DNA of 64,000 bases from assembly GCF_014131695.1 (NCBI RefSeq), contig NZ_CP036346.1, positions 1,984,001-2,048,000 of the forward strand. The letters are read 5' to 3'. A program made the translations under genes and the position numbers. Positions 1 through 10,300 of the stretch are shown one piece after another (position 1 is the first letter of the stretch; each line of letters opens with the position of its first letter). This DNA is from Thomasclavelia ramosa DSM 1402 (GTDB lineage Bacteria > Bacillota_I > Bacilli_A > Erysipelotrichales > Coprobacillaceae). The notes beneath the pieces were generated by a model that did no database searches, was not told the DNA's origin, and saw nothing but the letters and a program-made list of their open reading frames with translations.

Positions 1-108
1 TTTTACCGGAAATGACAGTCCAATTCGAACAATCGAATCATACATTCCTTGAGTATACTCCTTTGTTTGAAAAAAAACCTCTGTTATATCTACCTGCTGG
101 ATCCTCAT
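1..108 (-). CDS. Unidentified protein, N-terminal fragment (runs off window)
   Basis: An open frame starts at ATG 108-106 and continues to the window edge, giving 36 residues that begin MRIQQVDITEVF. The ATG shares one base with the TGA stop of the acetyltransferase upstream (TGATG), and GAGGAG lies 8 bases before it, so translational coupling is likely. It would be the fourth gene of the murE-aldo/keto reductase-GNAT run. I do not recognise the family from so short a piece. Confidence 0.55.
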   Translation of the reverse strand, partial: MRIQQVDITEVFFQTKEYTQGMYDSIVRIGLSFPVK

Positions 109-542
109 CAAATATTCTCCTCATTTAAACTAAAATCACGATAAGTTAAGTCCTCACGCTCCTTAAATCCTTGACTCTGCCAAAAATCATTACCTAGCTG
201 ATTGTCCGCAAAAACAACTAAAGCAGTCTTATTAATTCCCTCAGCTTTAACCGCTGACAAACATTCTTTTACTAGCTGCGTCGCAATTCCCTGACCACGA
301 TAATCACTTCGCACAGTTGTATGATAAATATAAGCACGGCGCCCATCATTACCAGCAAGGATCACCCCAACAATTTTATTACCATCACTCGCAATAAAGT
401 TTGTTGTCGGATTGCGTTCAAGAAATTTAGCAATTCCACTACGACTATCATCAAGATTTCTCATTCCCATTCCTTTGGTATTCATCCAAAGCTCATACAC
501 ATCGTCGTAATCTTTAATTGTCATTACTCGTACCACTATCAT
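108..542 (-). CDS. GNAT family N-acetyltransferase
   Basis: A small cytosolic acetyltransferase of about 144 residues that should transfer an acetyl group from acetyl-CoA to an unknown amine. The acetyl-CoA loop is visible as RGQGIATQLV, followed by the usual closing pattern NDFWQSQGFKERED. I place the start at ATG 542-540, which overlaps the stop of the preceding gene as TAATG and has GGGAGAAG upstream. A longer frame from 560 would lie inside the neighbour. It is the third gene of a tightly coupled minus-strand run. The substrate cannot be told from sequence. Confidence 0.85.
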   Translation of the reverse strand: MIVVRVMTIKDYDDVYELWMNTKGMGMRNLDDSRSGIAKFLERNPTTNFIASDGNKIVGVILAGNDGRRAYIYHTTVRSDYRGQGIATQLVKECLSAVKAEGINKTALVVFADNQLGNDFWQSQGFKEREDLTYRDFSLNEENI

Positions 543-1495
543 TACATTTTCTTCTCCCAAAATCCTTTGATTTTTAATTGAAAATTATTACTAAAATATT
601 CTAGTTTATGAATGTCTTCTTCACTCATAGTTATTTTTAAAGCAGCCAAAGCACTATCAATATGCTTAACTTTCGTTACCCCAATAATTGGAACAGTATT
701 TTTTGCCAGAGCATAAGCAATAGCAATTTCAGCAACACCGACATTATATTTTAATCCAATATTTTTCATTTCTAGAATCAATGGTTCAATCTGTTTTAAA
801 CGTTGCTTACTAAAAGCCCTGGCACGTCTTGTCCGTTTAGGAAAGGGATGATTATAATTGTAATATCCAGTTAATGCCCCTTGTTCTAAAACCATGTAAG
901 CAAAAAAAGTAATTCCTTGTTCTTCACAATATTTCATAATCCCATTTTCTTCACTGTTACGATATAATAAACTAAAATGATTTTGAATTGCCGCTAATTT
1001 AAGACCTGCATTCTTTAAAATTAGCTCTACTTCTTTGATTTGTTTCAAATTATGATTTGAGATTCCACAATATCGAATTTTATTAGCCTTCATTAATGGA
1101 ATAATTTCTTTAGCCCATTTAGTTACATTGGCAGGTCGATGAATCCAATAAATATCAGTATCTTCTCTTTTCAATCGACTCAGACTAGAATTAAGTGTCC
1201 AAGACATTGATTTACGCGGCAGCCAAGATGTCGGCATAAACTTAGTTGAAATAAGAATATCTTCACCGTTAGATAGATCCCCAATTATTTTTTCAGATGA
1301 CCCTAAACTATAAACAGGCGCTGTATCAAAAAGCGTTAGCCCATTTTTTACTGCATAATGATATATGGGCTTTAATTCTTCAATTCCATGACTAACACCA
1401 AAAATAAATTTACTCCCAAATGGTCCTTTTCCCCAAGCCCAAGTGCCAATAGCAATTGGAGGAATAGTCAAATCTTGCATTTCTATCTGTTTCAT
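542..1495 (-). CDS. Aldo/keto reductase
   Basis: A 317-residue TIM-barrel NAD(P)H-dependent oxidoreductase. The N-terminal strand IGTWAWGKG, the LFDTAPVYSLGSSE segment with the catalytic Asp and Tyr, the Lys in ILISTKF and the His in YWIHRP give the family's Asp-Tyr-Lys-His tetrad. A C-terminal IPIIGVTKVKHI-type segment matches the cofactor-binding end (seen as VPIIGVTKV). GGAGG sits 5 bases before the ATG. It lies 28 bases after the MurE-type ligase, with a small hairpin between, and overlaps the GNAT gene by one base. The physiological carbonyl substrate is unknown. Confidence 0.88.
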   Translation of the reverse strand: MKQIEMQDLTIPPIAIGTWAWGKGPFGSKFIFGVSHGIEELKPIYHYAVKNGLTLFDTAPVYSLGSSEKIIGDLSNGEDILISTKFMPTSWLPRKSMSWTLNSSLSRLKREDTDIYWIHRPANVTKWAKEIIPLMKANKIRYCGISNHNLKQIKEVELILKNAGLKLAAIQNHFSLLYRNSEENGIMKYCEEQGITFFAYMVLEQGALTGYYNYNHPFPKRTRRARAFSKQRLKQIEPLILEMKNIGLKYNVGVAEIAIAYALAKNTVPIIGVTKVKHIDSALAALKITMSEEDIHKLEYFSNNFQLKIKGFWEKKM

Positions 1496-1517
1496 TTTAA
1501 CCTCCTTATGAGATAAA

Positions 1518-1534
1518 GGACGCTTAAAGCGTCC
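1518..1534 (-). terminator. Weak terminator or attenuator hairpin after the Mur ligase
   Basis: GGACGCT and AGCGTCC pair around a 3-base loop across the stop codon of the Mur ligase. On the minus strand only TTTATCT follows. The short stem and poor T tract suggest partial termination, so the downstream aldo/keto reductase may still be co-transcribed. Confidence 0.45.
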
Positions 1535-2900
1535 CCTGTTTAGTTATATATTTCATCACTTCTTCTTGATCACTAAAATGATGTTTCCCTGTTTTAGTAA
1601 TCTGATAATCCTCATGTCCTTTTCCAAGAATCATTAAAATATCATTATGCTTTAATTGTTGCATCCCTTTAATAATTGCCTTTTGGCGATCAACTTCTAT
1701 TTCAAAATTACTTCCAGAAAGTCCATTAGTAATATCATCTAAGATCATTTGAGGATCTTCACTGCGCGGATTATCACTTGTAAAAATTACATAATCACTA
1801 TGTTCTAACGCCGCTTTTCCCATAATTGGACGTTTAGTTGCATCACGATCACCACCACAACCAATAATGGTAATAATACGACCATTTTTAAACTCTTCAG
1901 CACTTTTTAATACATTGATCACCGCATCGGGAGTATGAGCATAATCAACAAAAATACTATTTGTTCCATATTTAAGCAATTCCATTCTTCCTGCTGGTGC
2001 CTTTAATTTATCGTTTAAAGCAAGTATATCTTCGATTTTTACACCTAACTTGTTTACTAATAATAGAGCAATTAAATAATTATAAATATTATATCGCCCC
2101 ACCATATTTAATCTAGCTTGATATTCATGATTTAAATATTCAAATTTAAATATTGTTCCTAAATGTGAAAAGCTCATTTCTAAAATTTTAACATCACTAT
2201 CATGTTGACCAATAATGATATTATTGTTTGATTCTAAAACAAAATGCTGGTAATGTTCATCATCACCATTAATAATAGCAATCTTATCATTTCTAGTCTT
2301 AGTAAATAGAATCCTTTTAGCATTAGCATAATTTTCTAATGTTTTATGATAGTCCAGATGATCTTGAGTTAAATTTGTAAAAGCCACCTCATCAAATTCT
2401 AAACCATGAATCCGATCTTTATCAAGGGCATGAGAACTTACTTCCATGACAAAATACTCTACACCATTTTCCTTAGCTTCTAATAACATATTATAAAGCA
2501 CATCGACATCAGGAGTAGTATTTACCATCGGCTTTTTCACATCACCATAATAAAATCCGATTGTTCCCATATAAGCAACATTCTTTTTCAACATTTTTAA
2601 AATCTGATAGGTCATTAAACAGGTTGTCGTTTTACCGTTAGTTCCTGTTAATCCAATTAATTTTATATCTTTAATCAATGGATAATAATTTTCATATAAA
2701 TATGTTTTTAAATATTCACGAGTGCTTTCTACGATTATTGTTTCAACCTTGTAACTTCCATGTTCTGCAATAATTTTTGTCGCACCGTTGGCAATTGCTT
2801 GTTCAATATAATCATGTCCATCACGCGCTACGTTTGGGATGGCAATAAATGTATCACCTGGTTTAACTGCTCGTGAATCTGTTTTTAAAGCTACTTCCAC
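1524..2900 (-). CDS. murE: UDP-N-acetylmuramyl-tripeptide synthetase (MurE-type Mur ligase)
   Basis: A cytosolic ATP-dependent amide ligase of 458 residues that adds the third amino acid to UDP-MurNAc-L-Ala-D-Glu. The short N-terminal UDP-binding domain (TDSRAVKPGDTFIAIP) is followed by the P-loop LTGTNGKTTT, the central ligase domain and the C-terminal domain. The motif DNPRSEDP matches the meso-DAP signature DNPR of MurE, whereas Lys-type enzymes usually have DNPA/DDP variants, so diaminopimelate is the likely substrate. The start is a GTG with GAGGTGA six bases upstream. It stands apart from any dcw cluster here. A MurE paralogue acting on a related substrate is the main alternative. Confidence 0.85.
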   Translation of the reverse strand: MEVALKTDSRAVKPGDTFIAIPNVARDGHDYIEQAIANGATKIIAEHGSYKVETIIVESTREYLKTYLYENYYPLIKDIKLIGLTGTNGKTTTCLMTYQILKMLKKNVAYMGTIGFYYGDVKKPMVNTTPDVDVLYNMLLEAKENGVEYFVMEVSSHALDKDRIHGLEFDEVAFTNLTQDHLDYHKTLENYANAKRILFTKTRNDKIAIINGDDEHYQHFVLESNNNIIIGQHDSDVKILEMSFSHLGTIFKFEYLNHEYQARLNMVGRYNIYNYLIALLLVNKLGVKIEDILALNDKLKAPAGRMELLKYGTNSIFVDYAHTPDAVINVLKSAEEFKNGRIITIIGCGGDRDATKRPIMGKAALEHSDYVIFTSDNPRSEDPQMILDDITNGLSGSNFEIEVDRQKAIIKGMQQLKHNDILMILGKGHEDYQITKTGKHHFSDQEEVMKYITKQGTL

Positions 2901-2950
2901 TTTACTTCACCTCATTTAGTTCTATTATAGTATAAATAAGTCTTTGAAAA

Positions 2951-2988
2951 AAGAAAAAGGATAGAAAATTTACTTATTTTCTATCCTT
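2951..2988 (-). terminator. Rho-independent terminator of the cation ATPase
   Basis: A perfect 13-bp stem (AAGGATAGAAAAT at 2957-2969 pairing with 2976-2988) has a 6-base loop and runs into TTTTTCTTTTTTC on the minus strand. It lies about 45 bases beyond the ATPase stop. Confidence 0.85.
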
Positions 2989-3031
2989 ATAACTACTTAG
3001 TCAATATATCCAACGCATTATTTATATAACT

Positions 3032-5629
3032 TTAGCGATTTCTAAGATATTTAATAAATTGAATAACTGGTAAATTTGCTAAAGCAAGACCATATACTAT
3101 CATTAATTGTTCAATATTTAATGTTTGAACTTTAAACATTGATTGTAAAAGCGGCATTGTTAAAACAAGTGTAATTAAAATAAAGCCGACTAAAAATGCA
3201 CCTTGCAAATATTTATTATTAAAAAATGATTTTTTAAATAATACTGGTGATTTAGATTTACAGTTATAACCATGGACTAGTCTTGAAAGACATAATGTTC
3301 CAAATGCCATTGTACTAGCAAGTAATGCACTTTCTTGATAACCGATCATAAATCCAACCATCGTCATTACAGCAATAACAAAACCTTCAATTCCAACACT
3401 TGCTAAAAATGGTTTTGTTAAAATAGATTCATTCATTGGCCGTGGTTTTTCTTTCATAACACCTGCATTATGAGGTTCTAGCCCTAGTGCAATCGCTGGC
3501 AAACTATCAGTCAATAAGTTAATAAATAACAAGTGTACTGGAGCAAACGGTACTGGCAGAGCCATTATCGAAGCATACAAAACTGCTAATATTCCACCAA
3601 AGTTACCTGATAATAAAAACTGAATTGCATCTTTGATATTAGCATAAACATTTCGCCCATTTTCAACCGCTTTAATGATTGTTGCAAAATTATCGTCAGT
3701 TAAGACCATTGCAGCTGCATCTTTAGAAACTTCACTTCCGGTAATTCCCATTGCCACTCCAATATCTGCTTGCTTTAAAGCTGGTGCATCGTTAACACCA
3801 TCACCTGTCATCGCTACAATATTACCCTTTTCTTGCCAAGCACGAACGATCCTTATTTTATGTTCCGGTGAAACTCGCGCATAAACTCGCTTATCTTCAA
3901 CATATGTTTTTAGTTCTTCATCACTTAAACCATCAATTTCACTACCTTCAACAGCTTGTGAAATATCTGTTAAGATTCCAATTCTTTTCGCAATCGCAGC
4001 TGCAGTAATCTTGTGATCTCCGGTAATCATAATTGGAGTGATTCCCGCTTGGAGACATTCTGTTACTGCTGGTGCACTTTCAACTCGTGGGGGATCCATC
4101 ATCGAAATCAGACCTAAGAAAATCAAATCATTTTCATCATCATAATCTAAACTTTTTTCAGCAGTTAATTTTTTATAAGTTATCGCTAGAACACGTAATC
4201 CATTTTGTGAGAATTCCATATTCATCGCTAAAATATCTTCTCTATCTTGTGCCGTTATTGGTACGATTTGATTATTTTTACGAATATATTTAATCCGTTC
4301 GATCAAAACATCAACTGCCCCTTTTGTAATCATCGTGTACCCATCTTTTAATAAATGAAGGGTTGACATCATTTTTCGATCACTGTCAAAAGGAATTTCA
4401 CTTAAACGTGGATATACTGCCCGAACACGACTTGCTGGTACTCCTAAATGAGCGCTTAAATTAATTAATGCCGTTTCTGTTGGATCTCCGATTTCTTGAC
4501 CATCAACATTTGATGAATCATTACATAAGATACTTAAACGCATCAAATCTTTATGCAAAGGAATACTTGGATCAATCTCACTAGCATCAATTCGTTTTCC
4601 TTCAATATAGTAATCTTCAACAGTCATCTTGTTTTGGGTCAATGTTCCAGTTTTATCAGAGCAGATAATAGAAACACTGCCCAATCCCTCAACTGCTTGT
4701 AATTTACGAATAATTGCTCCTTCTCGAGCCATCTTTTGAGTTCCAAAAGATAAAACGATTGTTACAATTGAACTTAATGCCTCAGGAATTGCAGCAACAG
4801 CTAGTGCGACAGCAAACATAAAGGCATCTCCAACATTACCACCTTGAAGGATATTAATACCAAATAACAATGCACAGAAAACCATTATTATAATTGATAG
4901 TTTTTTTCCAAAATTATCCAGATTAACTTGAAGTGGTGTCTTCTTTTCAGAAGTAGATTTCAATAATTGTGCAATTTTTCCTACTTCAGTTTCCATTCCA
5001 ATTCCTGTTACTAAAAAATTACCACGTCCATAGGTAACAAAACTCCCGGAATAAACCATATTTGTGCGATCACCTAAAGCAACTTCTCCAGTGATTAGAT
5101 CAGAGCTTTTTTCAACGGCAACACTTTCACCAGTCAAAGCACTTTCATCCACCTTCATACTAGCATTTTCTAAAATACGTCCATCTGCAGGAATAAAATC
5201 ACCGGCTTCTAAATAAACCTCATCACCGATCGTTACTTCTTTACTGGGAATTTCAATAACTTTTCCATCTCGTAAGACTTTAGCACTTGGTGAAGATAAT
5301 TCTTTTAAACTATTTAATGATTGTTCTGCTTTGACTGTTTGAACAGTTCCCAAAATAGCATTAATCGTAATAACGATTAAAATAACCAGCGTACTTTCGA
5401 TATCACCTAATACTCCAGAAATAATAGCTGCAAAAATTAGAATAATTACTAAAAAATCTTTAAATTGTTCTAAGAAAATTACAGGTATACTCTTTCCTTT
5501 AGTTTCAATTAACTCATTTAAACCATACTTTTCTTGGTTAGCTTTAACTTGTTCATTAGTTAGTGGCTTTAATGAACCATTTACTCTTTTGCGGACCTCC
5601 GTCTTGGCCTCATTGTAGTATTCTTTCAT
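3032..5629 (-). CDS. P2A-type cation-translocating ATPase, probable Mn2+/Ca2+ exporter
   Basis: An 865-residue membrane ATPase that should pump a divalent cation out of the cell. Visible in order are the N-terminal cation-ATPase domain (residues about 10-50), the actuator TGES at 166-169, the M4 transport motif PEAL near 282, the phosphorylation site DKTGTLTQNK with Asp about 325, a nucleotide-binding KGAVDVL, and the hinge TGDGVNDAPALKQADIG, then several C-terminal membrane helices. The family includes Listeria LMCA1 and Lactococcus YoaB. The leader carries a yybP-ykoY riboswitch, which in other Firmicutes turns on Mn2+ exporters of this family. Mn2+ export is therefore my preferred role, with Ca2+ as the alternative. 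Confidence 0.93.
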   Translation of the reverse strand: MKEYYNEAKTEVRKRVNGSLKPLTNEQVKANQEKYGLNELIETKGKSIPVIFLEQFKDFLVIILIFAAIISGVLGDIESTLVILIVITINAILGTVQTVKAEQSLNSLKELSSPSAKVLRDGKVIEIPSKEVTIGDEVYLEAGDFIPADGRILENASMKVDESALTGESVAVEKSSDLITGEVALGDRTNMVYSGSFVTYGRGNFLVTGIGMETEVGKIAQLLKSTSEKKTPLQVNLDNFGKKLSIIIMVFCALLFGINILQGGNVGDAFMFAVALAVAAIPEALSSIVTIVLSFGTQKMAREGAIIRKLQAVEGLGSVSIICSDKTGTLTQNKMTVEDYYIEGKRIDASEIDPSIPLHKDLMRLSILCNDSSNVDGQEIGDPTETALINLSAHLGVPASRVRAVYPRLSEIPFDSDRKMMSTLHLLKDGYTMITKGAVDVLIERIKYIRKNNQIVPITAQDREDILAMNMEFSQNGLRVLAITYKKLTAEKSLDYDDENDLIFLGLISMMDPPRVESAPAVTECLQAGITPIMITGDHKITAAAIAKRIGILTDISQAVEGSEIDGLSDEELKTYVEDKRVYARVSPEHKIRIVRAWQEKGNIVAMTGDGVNDAPALKQADIGVAMGITGSEVSKDAAAMVLTDDNFATIIKAVENGRNVYANIKDAIQFLLSGNFGGILAVLYASIMALPVPFAPVHLLFINLLTDSLPAIALGLEPHNAGVMKEKPRPMNESILTKPFLASVGIEGFVIAVMTMVGFMIGYQESALLASTMAFGTLCLSRLVHGYNCKSKSPVLFKKSFFNNKYLQGAFLVGFILITLVLTMPLLQSMFKVQTLNIEQLMIVYGLALANLPVIQFIKYLRNR

Positions 5630-5656
5630 TCATTTTCTCCTTTTCTCAACACAATA

Positions 5657-5782
5657 AAAGCGAGCCCTTTATTGCATACTTAAAATGCAATAAAAGTCTC
5701 GCTATTTCATTACGTTCCGGATGATTTAAAACCATCGTATTGACGAAATCGTAAACACATTGTGTTAGCTACTCCCTTTTAT
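5657..5782 (-). promoter_or_regulatory. yybP-ykoY (Mn2+-sensing) riboswitch
   Basis: Read on the minus strand, the leader holds the conserved landmarks of the yybP-ykoY family. These are AAAGGGAGTAGCT at the 5' end, a CCGG element, then GCGAGACTTTTATTGCAT pairing with ATGCAATAAAGGGCTCGC and followed by TTTTATTG. It ends about 28 bases before the ATPase ATG. This family binds Mn2+ and controls Mn2+ exporters. The long final stem with its T tract could act as the terminator of the switch, with Mn2+ binding permitting readthrough; that mechanism is inferred. Confidence 0.88.
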
Positions 5783-5790
5783 TAACCATA

Positions 5791-5819
5791 ATATTATCCT
5801 CTACTCATTCGAAAGTCAA
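5791..5819 (-). promoter_or_regulatory. Promoter of the riboswitch-ATPase unit
   Basis: On the minus strand TTGACT (5819-5814) and TAATAT (5796-5791) are separated by exactly 17 bases. Transcription would begin just ahead of the riboswitch. The -35 box overlaps the stop codon of the upstream lipid kinase gene, so the ATPase is a separate transcription unit. Confidence 0.8.
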
Positions 5820-6685
5820 TCTTTTTGTCGATATAAAACAATCTTTAACGAATTCTTAACAATTTTAAGATTATAAGTTCCAGACGGATATGTTTCACCA
5901 TCAATATTGACCTGCTGTCTTGTTTTTAATGTTAAATAAGGTAATTTTTGATGATAATAGAGCTTCCCTTGTTCAAGTTTGCCCGCTAATAGTAATGTTA
6001 AATAATAAGGTATGTATCGTTTGTGAAGACTTGAAACAAGATTAATATCAATCATTCCGTCATCAATTTGAGCTTCTTTACCGATTTTAAAACCACCTCC
6101 AAAATATTTTCCATTACAAAAAGCCCCGACGATTAAATTCCCTTCATAAAATTTTTTACCATCTTGGAATAAAGCGGTTGGAAACAAACAATACTGAGTT
6201 ATTCGCCGAACTAATACACTGGCATATTGCAAAGAACGAGGAAGATATTTTATTTGACTATATTTATGAACATTATTTGCAATATCGCTATCAAAAGCAC
6301 AGCATAAAACATTAATACAATAAATATCATTAGCTTTAATCAAATCAATTTCTGATGCCGCTAACGATAATGATTTCTTTAATAACTTTTCTGGATCATT
6401 TTCATCAGCAATCGTACGGACAAAATCATTTCCTGTTCCTGTTGGAATAACTACCAGTTCATTATCACTCCCCACAAGTCCCTGAACTATTTCATGAATC
6501 ATTCCATCACCACCTACTGCGTAAATTCGGTAATTGCATCCACTATAACTTTTAGCTAAGAGAGTTGCATGGCGTGGATAATGTGTATATTTAATCTCAT
6601 AACGATATCCCTGCATCACTTTAACGATCATCGCTTCAATATTCTTATTATTTTGATCAGGTTTAATAATAAATATATGTTTCAT
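5816..6685 (-). CDS. Diacylglycerol kinase-family lipid kinase (YegS/DgkB-like)
   Basis: A soluble 289-residue protein of the DAGK catalytic family, which phosphorylates diacylglycerol or related lipids at the membrane. It shows the nucleotide-binding GGDGMIHEIVQGL and the PTGTGNDFVRTI motif, with the typical beta-rich C-terminal domain (DDGMIDINLVS). I choose ATG 6685-6683 because AGGTGAG lies just before it and the protein then begins MKHIFIIKP, as family members do. An upstream in-frame ATG at 6769 would add 28 unlike residues. Recycling of diacylglycerol from lipoteichoic acid synthesis is a plausible role but is not shown. Confidence 0.88.
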   Translation of the reverse strand: MKHIFIIKPDQNNKNIEAMIVKVMQGYRYEIKYTHYPRHATLLAKSYSGCNYRIYAVGGDGMIHEIVQGLVGSDNELVVIPTGTGNDFVRTIADENDPEKLLKKSLSLAASEIDLIKANDIYCINVLCCAFDSDIANNVHKYSQIKYLPRSLQYASVLVRRITQYCLFPTALFQDGKKFYEGNLIVGAFCNGKYFGGGFKIGKEAQIDDGMIDINLVSSLHKRYIPYYLTLLLAGKLEQGKLYYHQKLPYLTLKTRQQVNIDGETYPSGTYNLKIVKNSLKIVLYRQKD

Positions 6686-6763
6686 TCTCTCACCTACTTT
6701 AGTATATTCTAACAAATTTTGATAAAAAACGTCATAACTATTATCATCTTTTTTTAAATGTGA

Positions 6764-6775
6764 TAACATATGCTA
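6764..6775. promoter_or_regulatory. Candidate Crp/Fnr-type operator, TAACATATGCTA
   Basis: An imperfect palindrome TAACATATGCTA sits directly before the ribosome binding site of the lipoprotein gene. The identical 12-mer occurs at 16376-16387 over the promoter of the Crp/Fnr-family gene. It resembles the TAACAnnTGTTA pattern of PrfA-like members of that family. Binding is inferred. Confidence 0.35.
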
Positions 6776-6787
6776 AAGGAGATTGCT

Positions 6788-7285
6788 ATGAAGAAAATAT
6801 TACTCATCACTGTTGTGACATCACTAATTGGAGTAACCGGCTGTTCTAATAAAACAATTGCTGAAGATAAAGCTAAAAAAATCGCATTGAATGACGCTGA
6901 AGTCAGTGAAGCAAATATTACTTTTACGATTCAAGGTAAAGATCAAAATGGATATCACTATTTGTTTGAAGATGATAATTACACTTATGAATATGAAATT
7001 GATATTCATGATGGAACAATTGAGAATAAAGAAATCTTAGTTAAAGAATTTTCTCCTCTCAATGATTATGATAAGATCATCAGTAGTGATGAAGCTAAAA
7101 CAATTAGCTTAAATTATTTTAATTTCACTGAATCAGATATTAGTAACTTAAACATTGAGTTAGATAATGACAGTAGCAATATCTACTATAACATCAGTTT
7201 TACTAAAGATAAGCATCACTACTCCATCAATATTGAAGCTGTAAATGGGATTCCCACTAATGCTAAAACAACAAAAAGCTCTTAG
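6788..7285 (+). CDS. PepSY-like domain lipoprotein
   Basis: A 165-residue exported protein with a positively charged N-terminus, a hydrophobic stretch and the lipobox VTGC, so it should be lipidated at Cys and anchored outside the membrane. The mature part holds two PepSY-like units, each with an Asp/Glu-Ala-Lys helix start (AEDKAKKIAL; SSDEAKTISL) and a beta segment ending in YEIDIHDGTI or YSINIEAVNG. Such domains are thought to inhibit or chaperone extracytoplasmic proteases. AAAGGAG six bases before ATG 6788 sets the start. It diverges from the lipid kinase and ends in a shared terminator. Confidence 0.8.
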   Translation: MKKILLITVVTSLIGVTGCSNKTIAEDKAKKIALNDAEVSEANITFTIQGKDQNGYHYLFEDDNYTYEYEIDIHDGTIENKEILVKEFSPLNDYDKIISSDEAKTISLNYFNFTESDISNLNIELDNDSSNIYYNISFTKDKHHYSINIEAVNGIPTNAKTTKSS

Positions 7286-7304
7286 ATTTACTAAAGAGCT
7301 TTTT
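7273..7304. terminator. Bidirectional terminator between convergent genes
   Basis: AAAAAGCTCTT (7273-7283) and AAGAGCTTTTT (7294-7304) form an 11-bp stem with T tracts on both strands. It spans the stop codons of the lipoprotein gene and the opposing multi-PAS gene. Confidence 0.85.
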
Positions 7305-10300
7305 TATTCATATCATCATGATACATCCGATAACTAGCCAAACCATCCTGCTTAGCTTTGTATAAAGCAATATCGGCCTTCTTATAAAGATTATTGAATG
7401 TCGTACCATACAAAGGGATCATCACAAACCCAATCGATAATGGAGCCATAATTTGGTACTCCTCAATCAAATATGGTATTTTCATTTGTCTTGTGACATC
7501 TTCTAATTTCATTCGGATTGATATTTCATCGATATTGCGACATAGAATCATAAATTCATCGCCTCCGAGTCGACACAAGATATCATCATTTCTAAACATC
7601 TCTTTTAATCGTTTAGCAGTTTTAGTAATTATTTTATCACCAATAGCATGACCGTAATTATCATTAATTTCTTTAAAATCATTCATATCCAGCATCAATA
7701 ATGCTCCGCACGTCATTTCGTTACTAAGCAAAATCTGATTGATTTCATTAATAGCTTTAGACCGATTATATAATCCTGTCAAACCATCATGTTCTGCTTT
7801 ATTTTTCAAAGCCAATTCTTGCCGTTTTTGTTTATCAATATCAATGACATATAAATAGCAAAAAATATCTTTATTTTCCTGCAGATCAAAAATATGATAA
7901 GTTGCCTCCATCCAATAATACTCACCATCAACATATCGTTTATACACCACAGAATTAGTTGTAGTACCTTGTTGATAGCGAGTGAGAATTGCCTCTAATC
8001 CTAAGACTTCTTTAACTTTATCCTGATATTCTTTTTGAATAATCTTTTCAGTTATGCTATTGATATAGCTGCTATAACTGCTGTTTATAAAACTTAAATC
8101 ATCCTCCTGTATATTAGTATTAATAATTCGATTTTGACTTAAATTAATTGACAACTCATAAAAAGATTTTTCTTGTAATGCTTCTAATGTTTTAGCATTT
8201 TCTAAATATTTTTGAAATGATGATTTCTCAAGAGTAACATCTTTAAAATAACCTACTAATTTCAAAGGACGGTCACCGTAATCATAAATAGTTTCTCCGA
8301 CTACTTTGATCCAAATAATTTTACTATTAAGCGTAAGCGGTAATTCATAACTAAATTTATTCTGTACTGTTTGAGCAATCAGCTGTTCCCTTATTTTTTC
8401 TTTAGTTTGTTCATTCATTACTTCAATATTATTGATTTTATTTAAATAATTATCAATAATAATATCTTCATTCCTTGGAAGATCTAATATTTGATAAATA
8501 AAACTATCTCTCTCTAAATTCATTAAAATCAGCTGCTTTGTTTGATAATCATACTGCCAAATATTTAGATTTGCCATTTTTATAACGCGATCAAGAATTT
8601 GTGATGACAGCCAAATCTCCTCTTCTTTTTGTTTCATTGATGTTACATCATTTAATACACACAAATATGTTCGATAACCATTTTCAGTATTTAAATATTT
8701 TGTTTTGGAATCCATCCACAATGTTGTTTGTTCCAATTCAAATCGATAAATCGCATTGTAATCTTCTTTATTATCTACCGCTTTGATATAGTCATCTTTA
8801 ATTGCTGCATAATCATTTTTATTGATCAATCCGCAGTTTCCACCTTTTTTCATTGCTTCGATACATGATTGTTTTGTATATCCATATTTTTCTAAAATAC
8901 CGATTGAAATCATATTTATTTCTGGATTTTCAAAATTTGGAGGAGCATCTCTCAAACGAATTAAAAAGACTACGGTCATAGTATTATCAATAACTAACTG
9001 ATTATTTTTTCGTGCATTTACTACCTCGGTAATATTAATAAAGTCACCATAAAAATATGGTCTTCCAGCCTTGTCTTCATAATAACTTGCAATCATTTGA
9101 ATATAAGCAATACTCCCATTTTTATGTTGAACACGATAGATAACATCTAATGGTCTTTTTTCCCTATAGGCTGCCTCAAATGCTTCATTAACGTAATCAA
9201 TATCACGTTTATCAATTAAATCATAGCTCCGCTTTGTCAGCTGACAATATTCTTCTTTACAATAACCTAACGATGTTGATAAATTACTGCTAAAAAATTC
9301 AATATGATTAGGTGTCATCATAAAAATATCTCCAGGCGAATTATTTACTACTGCCTCCAGATGATTTTTTAGTTCTACACGTTCGGTTATATTAATAACG
9401 ATTCCACGCCAAATCAGGTTTCCTTGATGAGCAACAAGTTCTAATTGATTAGTTACCCACATATATCCTGTACTACTATTAATTCGATACATCAAATTAA
9501 TCGATGTACTCTTACCTGTTAATTTATCAGTAATCTTATGACGATCATCAGGATGAATCAATTGTACTAATTGATTGTTATAGCTAGTAATAATTTCCAC
9601 TTGGCTAAAACCAACAATATTTAAAAAACTTTCACTAAGATAGTCAAATTCTAATTGGCTGTTGTTTTTACAATGAAAATATCCACCTAACGTACATTCA
9701 TTTAAAAATGAAAGTTGTTGTTTTTGTTTTATTAACTGTTGATTAATTTTTTCTAACTCGATTTTTGATGACATTGTTTCATTAATATCTACAATCGCGC
9801 AGATATAAGCTAATAGTCCGTCTTTAGCTTTAACGATTCGCCCTTTTTCTTGAACCCAAAGCCAAGTCTGATCTTTTTTCATAATTCGATATCGAACGGT
9901 ATATTCAAATCCTTCATCTTCTTCTAATCCAATGGCTGCATATACTGTTTGATGATCTTCAGGATGAATAATGTTAATAATTTGCCCTTTACAAAAAAGA
10001 TTAAACTCTTCCATTGTAGTAAGGTTAAGTAGACTCAACATTTCCCGATTAATAAAATAAATCGGCAATTCCTTGGTACGATAACATCCTAAAATTCCCG
10101 CAGGAACTACTTTTGAAAACATCGAAACTGCTGTTTGACTATCTTGATAATTTAAATAATCTTCTACAGCCGTATCTTCAGGAAAACCTAACAATTGATT
10201 GATTGTTTGTTTTGATGCTTTAAGCTCTTGTTCTTGCAAATTATTTTTTGTAACATCGTTCATAGCACCATAAAAAATCAGACTTTTATCTTGTTTTCGT

